A stretch of DNA of 35,338 nucleotides from Ferruginibacter sp. GTDB taxonomy: Bacteria > Bacteroidota > Bacteroidia > Chitinophagales > Chitinophagaceae. Every line of letters begins with the position of its first letter. The first letter of the stretch is position 1. The translations under genes were made by a program, and so were the position numbers. Below the pieces are notes generated by a model. The model was not told where the DNA came from. It saw only the letters and a program-made list of their open reading frames with translations, and ran no database searches. The stretch covers positions 1 through 35,338 of the forward strand of contig NZ_JACMOO010000096.1 in the NCBI RefSeq assembly GCF_014377975.1, written 5' to 3'. Positions 6,971 to 16,888 of the stretch are shown piece by piece.

Positions 6971-9007
6971 TTATTTCATGCCTTCCAGCTCTTTCTGTAA
7001 CCTGAACATTTCATCTCTTAACCGGGCCGCTTCCATAAAATCCAGGTCACGGGCGGCCTTTTCCATTTCTTTTTTAATTTTAGCAATACCTTTTTCCATT
7101 TGAGGAATGGTTTTATATACTTCCTGGTCTTCTGCGGCTACCGTTACAAGATCATTTGCATCACTGATAGAATATGGATTGGAAGGGTCATAACCCTTTA
7201 CATCCAGCACAGAGCCCTGTGCAAATATTTGTTCTTTGCTTTTGATAATGGTTGTTGGCGTAATGCCGTGTTCAATATTAAACGCAATTTGTTTTTCTCT
7301 TCTCCGGCTGGTTTCATCAATGGTTTTTTGCATGCTTTCCGTCATCTTATCTGCATAAAAAATTACCAGTCCATCAACATTACGGGCTGCCCTTCCAGCA
7401 GTTTGTGTAAGGCTTCTTTCATTGCGTAAAAAGCCTTCTTTATCGGCATCTAAAATAGCCACCAACGAAACTTCTGGCAAATCGAGCCCTTCTCTTAATA
7501 AATTTACACCTACCAATACATCAATGATACCCAGACGCAGTTCCCTCAAAATTTCTATCCTGTCTAATGTCTGTACTTCGCTGTGTATATACTTGCTTTT
7601 TATGTTGATGCGGTGCAGGTATTTATCCATTTCCTCAGCCATGCGCTTGGTAAGGGTTGTTACCAAAACCCGGTCGCCTTTGGTAATTCTTTTATCAATT
7701 TCATCCAGCAAATCATCTATCTGGTTGATGGAGGGTCTCACTTCAATTGGCGGGTCCAGCAGACCGGTAGGTCTTACAACCTGCTCTACCACTACACCAC
7801 CTGTTTTCTCCAGTTCAAAATCGCCGGGTGTGGCCGATACAAAAATGGTTTGGTTGATCATATTTTCAAACTCATGAAAGTTAAGCGGGCGGTTATCTAA
7901 TGCCGACGGTAAACGAAAACCATAATCTACTAATATCAGTTTACGGCTTCTGTCGCCTCCATACATGCCACTTACCTGCGGAATGGTCTGGTGGCTTTCG
8001 TCAATAATGCAGATAAAATCTTTGGGGAAATAATCCAGTAAACAGAAAGGCCTTGTACCCGGTTTACGCCGGTCAAAAAACCGGGAATAGTTTTCTATGC
8101 CATTGCAATAACCCAGTTCCCTGATCATTTCCAGATCGTAATTTACCCGTTCATTTAAACGCTGCGCTTCAATAAATTTGCCGCTGCTTTTAAAATATTC
8201 TACCTGTGCGGCAGTTTCGTCCTGTATCTCGTAAATTACTTCCTGCATAATATCCTTGGGGGCAAGGTAAAGATTGGCAGGAAAGATAGCTGCATTATCC
8301 ACCAAGCCAATACGCTTGCTGCTGCTCAGTTCCAGCGTTTCAATACTTTCAATTTCATCACCAAAAAAACTGATGCGGTAACCGAAATCCACATAAGGTA
8401 AATTGATATCCACCGTATCGCCTTTTACCCTGAAAGTACCCCTGGTAAAATCTCCCTGCGAGCGGCTGTACAAACTATTCACCAGGGAATGCAAAAATCC
8501 CTGGCGGGAAATGATCTGTCCTTTCTGAATGCGAACAATCCCGTTTTCAAACTCTGTGGGGTTACCCATACCATAGATGCAGCTTACACTTGCCACCACA
8601 ATAATATCCCTTCGTCCACTTAATAATTGTGCGGTTGCCTGTAAACGAAGTTTATCTAATTCTTCATTAATAGCGAGGTCTTTTTCTATGTAAGTATTAC
8701 TAACGGGCATATAAGCTTCCGGTTGGTAATAATCGTAATAACTCACAAAATAACCCACGGCATTATCTGGAAAAAATTGCTTAAACTCGCCGTACAATTG
8801 GGCCACAAGTGTTTTGTTATGGGTTAATACTAGTACAGGCCGTTGTACATTTTGAATAACATTGGCGATGGTATAGGTTTTTCCACTGCCGGTTACACCC
8901 AGCAATGTCTGGTATCGTTCACCCTCATTAATGCCCTCTGTTAGTTTCAGAATGGCATCCGGCTGGTCGCCGGAGGGAGAATATGGTGACTGAAGATTAA
9001 AAGGCAT
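6971..9007 (-). CDS. uvrB: Excinuclease ABC subunit B
   Basis: UvrB is the damage-verifying helicase-like subunit of nucleotide excision repair; it takes over the lesion from UvrA and recruits UvrC. The 678-aa protein has Walker A GVTGSGKT (residues 37-44), the tyrosine-rich beta-hairpin YYDYYQPEAYMP near residues 90-101 that clamps DNA, the DESHQT Walker B region, and helicase motifs such as RAAR in the second RecA-like domain. The C-terminal UVR motif, around ARDLDFMEAARLRDEMF, binds UvrC. Length and start (MPFNLQSPYSPSGDQPDAI) are normal. It is complete and appears functional. Confidence 0.98.
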   Translation of the reverse strand: MPFNLQSPYSPSGDQPDAILKLTEGINEGERYQTLLGVTGSGKTYTIANVIQNVQRPVLVLTHNKTLVAQLYGEFKQFFPDNAVGYFVSYYDYYQPEAYMPVSNTYIEKDLAINEELDKLRLQATAQLLSGRRDIIVVASVSCIYGMGNPTEFENGIVRIQKGQIISRQGFLHSLVNSLYSRSQGDFTRGTFRVKGDTVDINLPYVDFGYRISFFGDEIESIETLELSSSKRIGLVDNAAIFPANLYLAPKDIMQEVIYEIQDETAAQVEYFKSSGKFIEAQRLNERVNYDLEMIRELGYCNGIENYSRFFDRRKPGTRPFCLLDYFPKDFICIIDESHQTIPQVSGMYGGDRSRKLILVDYGFRLPSALDNRPLNFHEFENMINQTIFVSATPGDFELEKTGGVVVEQVVRPTGLLDPPIEVRPSINQIDDLLDEIDKRITKGDRVLVTTLTKRMAEEMDKYLHRINIKSKYIHSEVQTLDRIEILRELRLGIIDVLVGVNLLREGLDLPEVSLVAILDADKEGFLRNERSLTQTAGRAARNVDGLVIFYADKMTESMQKTIDETSRRREKQIAFNIEHGITPTTIIKSKEQIFAQGSVLDVKGYDPSNPYSISDANDLVTVAAEDQEVYKTIPQMEKGIAKIKKEMEKAARDLDFMEAARLRDEMFRLQKELEGMK

Positions 9008-9058
9008 AGTATAGATTGCTAAACAATAAATCTAATTATAAAGTTTCGGGTAGTAGTT

Positions 9059-9400
9059 TTAAATTTTAATGATATTTTTATTGGGATGTCCTTTCCGCAA
9101 AGTAAATTCATTCTCCCGCATCGTTTTCCCCAAAGAATTTCTACGGATAAACCAGGCAATGGTAAAAGAGGGTATAATGTCTGTGAACGGAAGAATCTCT
9201 TCTAAAAAATCCAGCACACCGCCGATTAAACCGAGACGTCCACCGAATAATTTAAAAAAAATATATCCAGAAATGGGTGCCCATATAATATCAGTAAATT
9301 CTCCCATACCAGGAAAAATATAGCTTAACATGCCAATCAGGTCCATAAGGATACAAATAAAAATATTGGGGAGAAATAGTTCCTTTTTGTCGTCTTTCAT
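9059..9400 (-). CDS. Small conserved-type membrane protein, unknown function
   Basis: The 113-aa product has a charged N-terminus (MKDDKKE), then hydrophobic segments around residues 10-30, 40-50 and 55-85, and a basic polar C-terminal tail. The repeated pattern with prolines and glycines (SYIFPGMGEFTDIIWAPISG, then LEEILPFTDIIPSFTIAWF) suggests two related membrane hairpins facing each other. I do not recognise a named family. It lies 51 bp upstream of uvrB on the same strand and could be co-transcribed. Codon use and sequence composition look like its neighbours. Confidence 0.65.
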   Translation of the reverse strand: MKDDKKELFLPNIFICILMDLIGMLSYIFPGMGEFTDIIWAPISGYIFFKLFGGRLGLIGGVLDFLEEILPFTDIIPSFTIAWFIRRNSLGKTMRENEFTLRKGHPNKNIIKI

Positions 9401-9596
9401 TATTACCAGTTAATTTATAGTATTGCATCAATTCTCCTGTCATTTGCGTTATTGACAAACAGTTTCCGGTTTAGTTTACTTTAGATACTGCATTATAACT
9501 TAAACCAGCGCAGAAGATTTTTATCTTAAATTTCCATTTACACCTGTTTTATTAATCTCACAAGGGTTGAGACTCAATCATAATCAACATTTAACC

Positions 9597-9626
9597 TTGC
9601 GGTACGGCTGAATTTGCTTACTTTTG
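9597..9626 (+). promoter_or_regulatory. Predicted Bacteroidota promoter for typA
   Basis: TACTTTTG at 9619-9626 matches the -7 consensus TAnnTTTG, and TTG at 9597-9599 lies 19 nt upstream where the -33 TTTG element is expected. Transcription would start near 9633, leaving a leader of about 80 nt before the typA ATG at 9717. This rules out the upstream in-frame TTG at 9624 as the start. Confidence 0.65.
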
Positions 9627-9716
9627 CACCTTCAAAAATCAGTTATCCTTTTTTTAGTATTGGCATTAACCCTGGGTTTAGATACAGCTAACGGAATAGC
9701 TAAAAGCAAAGTAACA

Positions 9717-11528
9717 ATGAATATAAGAAACATCGCCATTATTGCGCACGTAGATCATGGCAAAACTACCCTGGTTGATAAGATCCTGCATACCACGAAT
9801 ATTTTTCGTGATAACCAGGAAACCGGTGAATTAATAATGGATAGTAATGATCTCGAAAAGGAACGAGGTATTACTATTTTTAGTAAAAACGTATCTGTAA
9901 ACTACAAGGGCTTTAAAATTAACGTGATAGATACTCCTGGTCACGCCGATTTTGGCGGAGAAGTGGAAAGGGTATTGAAAATGGCAGATGGTGTAGTGCT
10001 GCTGGTAGATGCTTTTGAAGGGCCAATGCCTCAAACACGTTTTGTTTTACAAAAGGCTTTGCAGTTAGGGCTTCGCCCGATTGTAGTGATCAATAAAGTT
10101 GACAAACCCAACTGCCGCCCGGATGAGGTACATGATGCTGTATTTGAATTGTTTTTTAATCTGGATGCTACAGAAGAACAGCTTGATTTTGCTACCGTAT
10201 ACGGAAGCAGCAAACAAGGCTGGATGAATACTACATTAACGCCTACTGATAATATTTTTCCGTTATTGGATACAATTTTAGAGAAAGTTCCTGAGCCCCA
10301 TGTTACAGAGGGTAACTTACAATTACAAATTACTTCACTGGATTATTCTTCCTTTTTAGGCAGGATTGCTGTAGGTAGAATTGCAAGAGGGGTTATCAAG
10401 GAAAATCAACCAATTTGTTTGATGAAAACAGATGGCAGTATTGTAAAAAGCAGGGTAAAAGAATTATATGTTTTTGAAGGCCTGGGAAAAAAGAAAGTTA
10501 CTGAAGTTAGTGCAGGGGATATTTGTGCAGTAGTAGGTATTGAAGGATTTAACATTGGCGAAACCATTGCTGATTTTGAAAATCCGGAAGCATTGCCCAT
10601 CACAAGTATTGATGAACCAACTATGAACATGCAGTTCAGTATTAATAATTCACCCTTTTTTGGCCGCGATGGTAAATTTGTTACCAGCCGCCATTTAAGA
10701 GACAGGCTGGAAAAAGAACTGGAAAAAAACCTGGCGCTTCGTGTAACGCCTACCGATAGTGCAGATAGCTTTATGGTTTATGGCCGTGGTATTTTGCATT
10801 TAAGTGTATTAATTGAAACCATGCGCCGGGAAGGATATGAATTGACCGTTGGACAGCCACAGGTACTTACAAAAGAAGTGGATGGTAAAAAGCATGAACC
10901 GTATGAGGTGCTGGTAGTAGATGTGCCCGCAGAATACAGTGGTAAAGTGATTGACCTGGTAACACAACGCAAAGGCGAAATGCTTATCATGGAAAGCAAA
11001 GGTGAAATGCAGCACCTGGAATTTGATATTCCTTCAAGAGGCTTATTGGGACTACGTTCTCAAATGTTGACGAACACCGCAGGCGAAGCTGTAATGGCCC
11101 ATCGTTTTAACGAATACAAACCATGGAAAGGCCCTATTCCAGGAAGAAATAATGGTGTGATGCTGGCAAAAAATGCCGGTTACCCAACAGGTTATTCAAT
11201 AGATAAATTACAGGATAGAGGTTCTTTCTTTATTGATACAACCGATGAAATTTACATTGGCCAGGTAATTGGTGAAAGCACTAAACCTGGTGATCTGGTG
11301 GTAAACGTGGTAGAGAAAAAACAGCTGACCAATATGCGTGCAAGTGGTACAGATGATTCAGTTCGTGTAATACCAAAAAGGCAGTTCACCCTGGAAGAAT
11401 GTATGGAATATATACAGCAGGATGAGTGCATAGAAGTAACACCGAAAAACATCCGCATGCGCAAAGTTATTTTGGATGAAGATGAAAGAAAGAAGGTTTC
11501 AAAAATGATGAAAGCAGAAATAGCGTAA
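9717..11528 (+). CDS. typA: Translational GTPase TypA/BipA
   Basis: TypA (BipA) is a ribosome-associated GTPase of the EF-G family needed for 50S assembly and for growth under stress or cold. The protein is 603 aa from ATG 9717 (MNIRNIAIIAHVDHGKTTLV), the usual family length. G1 is AHVDHGKTT (residues 10-18), the switch I region has ERGITIFSK, G3 is DTPGHADF and G4 is NKVD. The EF-G-like C-terminal domains and the BipA-specific end (ECIEVTPKNIRMRK) are present. The frame is open 31 codons further upstream with a signal-peptide-like sequence, but those codons overlap the promoter, so this is not used. A strong terminator follows at 11551. Confidence 0.96.
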   Translation: MNIRNIAIIAHVDHGKTTLVDKILHTTNIFRDNQETGELIMDSNDLEKERGITIFSKNVSVNYKGFKINVIDTPGHADFGGEVERVLKMADGVVLLVDAFEGPMPQTRFVLQKALQLGLRPIVVINKVDKPNCRPDEVHDAVFELFFNLDATEEQLDFATVYGSSKQGWMNTTLTPTDNIFPLLDTILEKVPEPHVTEGNLQLQITSLDYSSFLGRIAVGRIARGVIKENQPICLMKTDGSIVKSRVKELYVFEGLGKKKVTEVSAGDICAVVGIEGFNIGETIADFENPEALPITSIDEPTMNMQFSINNSPFFGRDGKFVTSRHLRDRLEKELEKNLALRVTPTDSADSFMVYGRGILHLSVLIETMRREGYELTVGQPQVLTKEVDGKKHEPYEVLVVDVPAEYSGKVIDLVTQRKGEMLIMESKGEMQHLEFDIPSRGLLGLRSQMLTNTAGEAVMAHRFNEYKPWKGPIPGRNNGVMLAKNAGYPTGYSIDKLQDRGSFFIDTTDEIYIGQVIGESTKPGDLVVNVVEKKQLTNMRASGTDDSVRVIPKRQFTLEECMEYIQQDECIEVTPKNIRMRKVILDEDERKKVSKMMKAEIA

Positions 11529-11550
11529 TCGAAATTTAATAGTAGTTAAA

Positions 11551-11580
11551 AATCCCTCAATTTTATTGAGGGATTTTTTT
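11551..11580 (+). terminator. Rho-independent terminator of typA
   Basis: AATCCCTCAA (11551-11560) pairs perfectly with TTGAGGGATT (11566-11575) around a 5-nt loop, followed by a run of Ts to 11580. The stem can be extended at its base by A-T pairs. It lies 22 nt after the typA stop. Confidence 0.92.
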
Positions 11581-11984
11581 ATGTATTCTGTAAGAATATC
11601 AATCTCATCTTTTAAGGCAACCAATACATACTGAAATATACACGCTATTATTTCAGTAACAGATTGCTTTTCTTATCAATTTTTTCGTCGAAGAGGCCCC
11701 TAAACCTGTTCAACTTAAGCATTTAAAATTACCCCCCTCTTTGCAAAATTTGTACATCAACATTGATGGCATCTGTAGCCGTTGACCTATTTATTTTCTA
11801 GTCCACAATTATACAATATAAAGCTTTGCGAAATACTTATTTTATTCCAAAATAAGTATTCAGTCTTTTTTATAGACAGACAGGACAGGACAGTTGATAA
11901 AAATATCATCGCTACATTGTAAAATATTCAGCTACTAACGAGGCTGCGTAACCTTTTTTTTCTTAACTATAAAAACAACCTGCC
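11581..11984. other. Intergenic region upstream of susC
   Basis: This stretch of 404 bp has no convincing gene. It contains a 12-bp perfect inverted repeat (11832-11860), an AAGCTTTG sequence at 11821-11828 one base off the -7 consensus, and a short repeated motif gacag (three times between about 11875 and 11893). It should hold the susCD promoter and operator. Confidence 0.5.
11832..11860. promoter_or_regulatory. Inverted repeat upstream of susC, possible operator
   Basis: AATACTTATTTT (11832-11843) and AAAATAAGTATT (11849-11860) are perfect complements around ATTCC. It lies about 125 bp upstream of the susC start and 3 bp after a near-consensus -7 box (11821-11828). There is no T-run after it, so an operator or mRNA leader hairpin is likelier than a terminator. 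Confidence 0.4.
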
Positions 11985-14900
11985 ATGTTAAAAAAACAAT
12001 TCTGTTGTTTACCTCCAGGTATTAAGCTTTGCTTGATACCATTTTTTCTTCTCCTCTCTTTTACTTCTTTTGCCCAGCAAAAAATTACTGTTAGCGGAAG
12101 TGTTTTGTCAGAAAATAATGTGCCGATACCGGATGTATCTATATCAGTAGTAAGTCAGGCTACCGGCACTACTACCCAGGCCAATGGATCTTTTACACTG
12201 CAGGTAAATAAAGGAGCTACCTTATTGATCTCAGTGATTGGTTATGAAGAACAAAGAATAATAGCCGATAAAGATGGATTAATGTTAGTTATAAAACTAA
12301 CAGCAACCACCTCTTCTTTAAATGAAGTAGTGGTTGTAGGATACGGTACCACCAGAAAAGCAACATTAACCGGTTCTGTTTCGGCAGTGAAGGGAAGTGT
12401 ATTGCAAAAATCTCCTTTAGCGAATGTTACAAATTCATTGTCAGGACGTTTACCTGGTTTGGTAGCTGTTACGCGAACAGGCGAACCTGGAAATGATGGC
12501 TCCGTATTAAGAATACGTGGCGCAAATACACTGGGCGATAATTCTCCGCTTATTGTAGTGGATGGTATTGCAAACCGTAGTATTGATCGCCTGGATCCTG
12601 CAGATATTGAAAACATCACTGTGTTAAAAGATGCTTCTGCCGCCATATATGGTGCCCAGGCAGCCAATGGAGTTATACTGGTTACCACCAAGCGGGGAAC
12701 TACCGGTAAACCCCAGGTACAGGTTAATCTTCACAGCGGCTTAACTGCGCCTACTGTACTTCCGAAAATGGCCGATGCAGCAAATTATGCACAAATGATC
12801 AACGAAATTAAGGAGTATGCGGGTGAACCTTTAAGGTATACAGCAGAAGAAATTCAAAAATACAAGGATGGTTCTGAGCCATGGTTGTATCCAAATACAG
12901 ACTGGTTTAAGGCAACCGTTAAACCACTATCTGCACAACGGTACGCAAATATTTCAATAAGGGGTGGTTCAGATGCTATAAAATACCTGCTTTCAGCAGG
13001 AGGAAACTATCAGGATGGAATGTACTATAACAGCGCCACCAATTATCATCAGTATAATTTCCGTACAAATATTGATGCAAAAATTTCTAAAGATATCCGT
13101 TTATCATTTGACCTGCAGGGAAATCAGGAAAACAGAAATTTTTCAGGAATTACAGGTGAAGGAGCTTTAAATCCTTTTTGGGCAATGAACAGGGCTTACC
13201 CTTACCTGCCTGCAAAATGGCCAAATGGGCTTCCCGGACCTGATGTAGAATATGGAGCTAACTCAACCGTTATTGTTACTGATGCAACAGGATACGACAG
13301 GAATATAGCCTACATTATGCAGAGTAATGTAAAATTGGATATCAATATTCCCTGGGTAAAAGGGTTGTCAGTTACTGCCAATGTTTCTGTTGATAAAAAT
13401 ATTCAGACCCGTAAACTATTTCAGAAACCCTGGTATTTGTATACCTGGGATCGCACTACTTATGATGCTGATAAGGTGCCGGTTCTTGTGGCAGGCAAAA
13501 GGGGATTTGCAGAACCAAGACTTAGACAGTCTTTTACAAATACCCAAAGATCAACACTGAATGCATTGATCAATTATGAAACCAATATAAAAGACAATAA
13601 CATTAAGATATTACTAGGCACAGAAAAGCAAACTGGGGACTTAATGAATTTCCAGGCATTTCGCAGATATTTTGCTTCTACCGCAATTGACCAGCTGGAT
13701 GCAGGAGGTAATTTGTTAAAAGATAATAGCGGATATGCCTCTACGAATGCCCGGTTAAATTATTTTGGCCGCCTAAACTATAACTATCTCGGAAAATACC
13801 TTGCAGAATTTGTTTTTAGATATGATGGGTCTTATATCTTTCCGGCAAACAAACGATTTGGATTTTTTCCCGGCGTTTCACTAGGGTATAGAATATCTCA
13901 GGAAAATTTCTGGAAAAATAATCTTTCATTTATTAATGAGTTTAAAATCCGTGGATCATGGGGTAAAACCGGTAATGACCGCATTGACCCTTACCAGTAC
14001 CTTTCTACTTATAGCTATAGCGGCACTTATATTTTTAACCAAAATACGCAGGTAAATCAGGTGGCAGCAGGCGTTACCCCAAATCCGGGAGTTACCTGGG
14101 AAATAGCAAATCAATCCAATATTGGGTTTGACGGCCAGATGCTGAATAATAAACTTTCTTTTTCCTTCGATTATTTCTATAACCTTCGCAGCAATATTTT
14201 ATGGTGGAGAAATGCTTCCGTACCAAGTTCTACCGGTTTAACACTGCCGCAGGAAAATTTGGGTAGAGTTTCCAACCAGGGATTCGAATTTCAGGTAGGT
14301 TACAACAACAAAATAGGCGACTTCACGTATGCCCTTTCTGTAAACGGAGCTTACTCTAAAAATAAAATTTTATTCTGGGATGAAACTCCAGGCATTCCTG
14401 GCTACCAGCAATCTACGGGCCACCCAATGAATTCACAATTGTACTACCAGGCAATAGGAATATTTAAAGACCAGGGAGCAGTAGATAAATATCCACATTG
14501 GGCAGGAGCAAGAGCAGGCGACATCATATTTAAAGACGTAAACAACGATGGTAAAATTGATGGCTTAGATCAGGTAAGAGATTATAAAACGGATATACCC
14601 ACTTTTACAGGCGGGTTTAGTATGGATTTAGGATATAAGAATCTTTATATTTCTGCTCTTATACAAGGTGCTTCAGGAGCCGAAAGATCTTACAGAACTT
14701 TCTCAGGTGAAGCAGGCAATTTCCTGCAGGATGACGTTACCGGCCGCTGGACTAAAGACAACATAAATGCAATTAAGCCCAGAACGTGGAACCGCAGCAA
14801 GGAATATTGGATGACAGATGGCGCTCCTAATAATACTTATTGGGTTAGAAAGAGTGATTATGCAAGACTTAAAAATGTTGAAGTCGGATATAACCTACCT

Positions 14901-15092
14901 AAAAAATTGATCAAAAGAGTTGGTATCAGCGCCTTAAGGGTTTATATCAGTGGTGCAAATCTTATTACGGTAACCCCGATGGTAGATTGGGATCCCGAAT
15001 CTCCTAATAACGATGATAAATCTATATGGGTAAACAGCCAGGTTTATCCTCTGATGAAAGTTTATAATGCAGGTGTATCAATAACATTTTAA
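11985..15092 (+). CDS. SusC/RagA-family TonB-linked outer membrane transporter
   Basis: This is a TonB-dependent outer membrane transporter of 1035 aa that would import glycans or other polymers with its SusD partner. A signal peptide ends near SFTSFA-QQ (about residue 30). A carboxypeptidase-regulatory-like domain follows (about 33-110; VSGSVLSENNVPIPDVSISV). Next comes the SusC-type motif EVVVVGYGT (114-122), then the plug (ADIENITVLKDASAAIYGAQAANGVI is in two halves of the usual motif), and then the barrel to the C-terminal aromatic residue of YNAGVSITF. It forms an operon with susD, 11 bp downstream. No glycoside hydrolase or anti-sigma partner gene is in the window, so the substrate cannot be inferred. 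Confidence 0.96.
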   Translation: MLKKQFCCLPPGIKLCLIPFFLLLSFTSFAQQKITVSGSVLSENNVPIPDVSISVVSQATGTTTQANGSFTLQVNKGATLLISVIGYEEQRIIADKDGLMLVIKLTATTSSLNEVVVVGYGTTRKATLTGSVSAVKGSVLQKSPLANVTNSLSGRLPGLVAVTRTGEPGNDGSVLRIRGANTLGDNSPLIVVDGIANRSIDRLDPADIENITVLKDASAAIYGAQAANGVILVTTKRGTTGKPQVQVNLHSGLTAPTVLPKMADAANYAQMINEIKEYAGEPLRYTAEEIQKYKDGSEPWLYPNTDWFKATVKPLSAQRYANISIRGGSDAIKYLLSAGGNYQDGMYYNSATNYHQYNFRTNIDAKISKDIRLSFDLQGNQENRNFSGITGEGALNPFWAMNRAYPYLPAKWPNGLPGPDVEYGANSTVIVTDATGYDRNIAYIMQSNVKLDINIPWVKGLSVTANVSVDKNIQTRKLFQKPWYLYTWDRTTYDADKVPVLVAGKRGFAEPRLRQSFTNTQRSTLNALINYETNIKDNNIKILLGTEKQTGDLMNFQAFRRYFASTAIDQLDAGGNLLKDNSGYASTNARLNYFGRLNYNYLGKYLAEFVFRYDGSYIFPANKRFGFFPGVSLGYRISQENFWKNNLSFINEFKIRGSWGKTGNDRIDPYQYLSTYSYSGTYIFNQNTQVNQVAAGVTPNPGVTWEIANQSNIGFDGQMLNNKLSFSFDYFYNLRSNILWWRNASVPSSTGLTLPQENLGRVSNQGFEFQVGYNNKIGDFTYALSVNGAYSKNKILFWDETPGIPGYQQSTGHPMNSQLYYQAIGIFKDQGAVDKYPHWAGARAGDIIFKDVNNDGKIDGLDQVRDYKTDIPTFTGGFSMDLGYKNLYISALIQGASGAERSYRTFSGEAGNFLQDDVTGRWTKDNINAIKPRTWNRSKEYWMTDGAPNNTYWVRKSDYARLKNVEVGYNLPKKLIKRVGISALRVYISGANLITVTPMVDWDPESPNNDDKSIWVNSQVYPLMKVYNAGVSITF

Positions 15093-15103
15093 AAATTTAG
15101 AAA

Positions 15104-16888
15104 ATGAGAACTCAAATAAATAAATTTAAGGCAATTGTATTTATTGCTTTAGTGATCATATCTTTTTCTTGTAAAAAAGATTTTCTTGAAACAAGCCCGC
15201 TGGATAAGTTTTCTGATGCCAATGTATGGTCAGATCCTGTTTTAGCAGAGCTTTATGTCAATAATATTTATGGTAATATCGGTTGGGGCTGGGATATGAA
15301 TGCGGGCAGTGTGGATGAATCCCGAAGCCGCCAGGAAGCTAGTTTTGACATTGGTAACAGCCTGATAACCCCGGATAATGCAAACTGGGGTAACTGGAAT
15401 GGCAATTATTCAGACATAAGAGCCTGCAATACTTTTTTCGAAAAAGTTGGTACGGTTAAGTTTGATGAAACGCTGATTGACGGCAAGACACAAAAAGACA
15501 GGATGGTGGGAGAAGTTACTTTTTTAAGAGCATGGGACTACCACAATCTAATTAGTTATTATGGAGGGGTGCCCATCATTACAAAAGTTTACGGGTTAAA
15601 GGATAGTTTTAGTGCACCACGCAATACGTATGATGAATGTGTAAAATTTATTGTGGATGAATGTGATAAAGCTGCATTGTTATTACCACTATCAAATAGT
15701 GGTAATAACAATGGTCGTGCAACAAAAGGTGCTGCATTAGCTCTAAAAGCAAAGGTGTTGCTTTATGCCGCAAGTGATTTGCACAACCCTCAGAAAAATA
15801 GTCTGGTAACAACTGGATATTCAAATCCTGAATTCCTGGGGTATACTTCCGGCGATGCTGCCGCCCGCTGGAAAGCCGCTAAAGATGCAGCAAAAGCAGT
15901 AATAGATATGAATGTGTACAGTTTGTACAAAGCAAATCCGGCTCCGGGAGAAAATACTTCACAGAATTATTCCGACCTTTTTACGTCAAGGCAAAGCAGT
16001 GAAGATATTTTTGTACGTTTTTTTGCAGCCTCGGTAGGCCAGGGCGTTAATGGCTGGGATGTTACGCCCAATGGCTGGTATGGAAATGGCGGCGTTGGTG
16101 CCGTTAACGAATTGGTTGAAGATTATGAAATGGCGGACGGTAGCCGTTTTAACAGAAGTAATCCTGCGCATGCGGCGGAACCCTACAAAAATCGGGATCC
16201 CCGTTTTTATGCATCCATATTATTTGAGGGTGCAAAATGGAGACCACGTCCCGCAGATTTAACCGGGGTTGATCCGGTAGGAGTGATGCAGGTTGGTACC
16301 TGGGAAAAATGGGATAATGCCACCAGTACAAAGACTTTTGTTTATGGCCTGGATTCACGCAACAGTATTGCCAATTCATGGAATAATAATACCTCTGGTG
16401 CAACCATGCGCAAATACCTGGATCCAACGGTTGATATACAGGCCGCAGCTCAGGACTTAACATGGCGTTATTTCAGGTATGGCGAAATATTGTTAAATTA
16501 TGCGGAGGCATGTATTGAACTAGGTGAAGATGCCGAAGCCCGTTCGTATATCAACATGATACGCAAGAGGGCTGGTATGCCAGAGGTTACTGAATCCGGA
16601 GATGCATTGAAAATGCATTACCGCAATGAGAGGCGTGTTGAACTGGCCTATGAAAATCAGCGATTTTTTGATGTTCGCCGTTGGCTGATAGCCGACCAGG
16701 CTTATCATCCAATGCACGGTGTTTCTGTTTTATATCCATTAAATCCTGACCACACAACTGCGGCTATTCCAACCATAACTCCTATAGTAATTCAGCTCGG
16801 AGCATGGCTTGATAAGTCGTATTTCTTTCCAATCAGCAGAGGAGAAGTGAATAAAAATGATAAATTGGTACAGAATCCGAAATATTAG
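15104..16888 (+). CDS. RagB/SusD-family nutrient-binding lipoprotein
   Basis: SusD-type proteins are surface lipoproteins that bind the nutrient and lid the SusC channel. This protein is 594 aa, with an N-terminal signal and a lipobox ending at C23 (IISFSCKKDFLETSPLDKF). The SusD N-terminal pattern (TFLRAWDYHNLISYYGGVPIIT) and the conserved C-terminal region (RYGEILLNYAEACIELGE, MIRKRAGMP, RNERRVELAYENQRFFDVRRW, NPKY end) are all present. The start is 11 bp after susC. It is followed by a long near-perfect inverted repeat at 16933-17008. Intact and probably functional; the ligand is unknown. Confidence 0.96.
   Translation: MRTQINKFKAIVFIALVIISFSCKKDFLETSPLDKFSDANVWSDPVLAELYVNNIYGNIGWGWDMNAGSVDESRSRQEASFDIGNSLITPDNANWGNWNGNYSDIRACNTFFEKVGTVKFDETLIDGKTQKDRMVGEVTFLRAWDYHNLISYYGGVPIITKVYGLKDSFSAPRNTYDECVKFIVDECDKAALLLPLSNSGNNNGRATKGAALALKAKVLLYAASDLHNPQKNSLVTTGYSNPEFLGYTSGDAAARWKAAKDAAKAVIDMNVYSLYKANPAPGENTSQNYSDLFTSRQSSEDIFVRFFAASVGQGVNGWDVTPNGWYGNGGVGAVNELVEDYEMADGSRFNRSNPAHAAEPYKNRDPRFYASILFEGAKWRPRPADLTGVDPVGVMQVGTWEKWDNATSTKTFVYGLDSRNSIANSWNNNTSGATMRKYLDPTVDIQAAAQDLTWRYFRYGEILLNYAEACIELGEDAEARSYINMIRKRAGMPEVTESGDALKMHYRNERRVELAYENQRFFDVRRWLIADQAYHPMHGVSVLYPLNPDHTTAAIPTITPIVIQLGAWLDKSYFFPISRGEVNKNDKLVQNPKY

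Noticed and set aside
9624..9716. 31-codon N-terminal extension of TypA resembling a signal peptide
   Set aside because: It overlaps the -7 box of the promoter, TypA is cytosolic, and the family start is MNIRNIAIIAHVDHGKTT at 9717.
11985..16888. A polysaccharide utilisation locus with known substrate
   Set aside because: Only susC and susD are present; no glycoside hydrolase, lyase or ECF/anti-sigma gene is nearby, so no substrate can be named.
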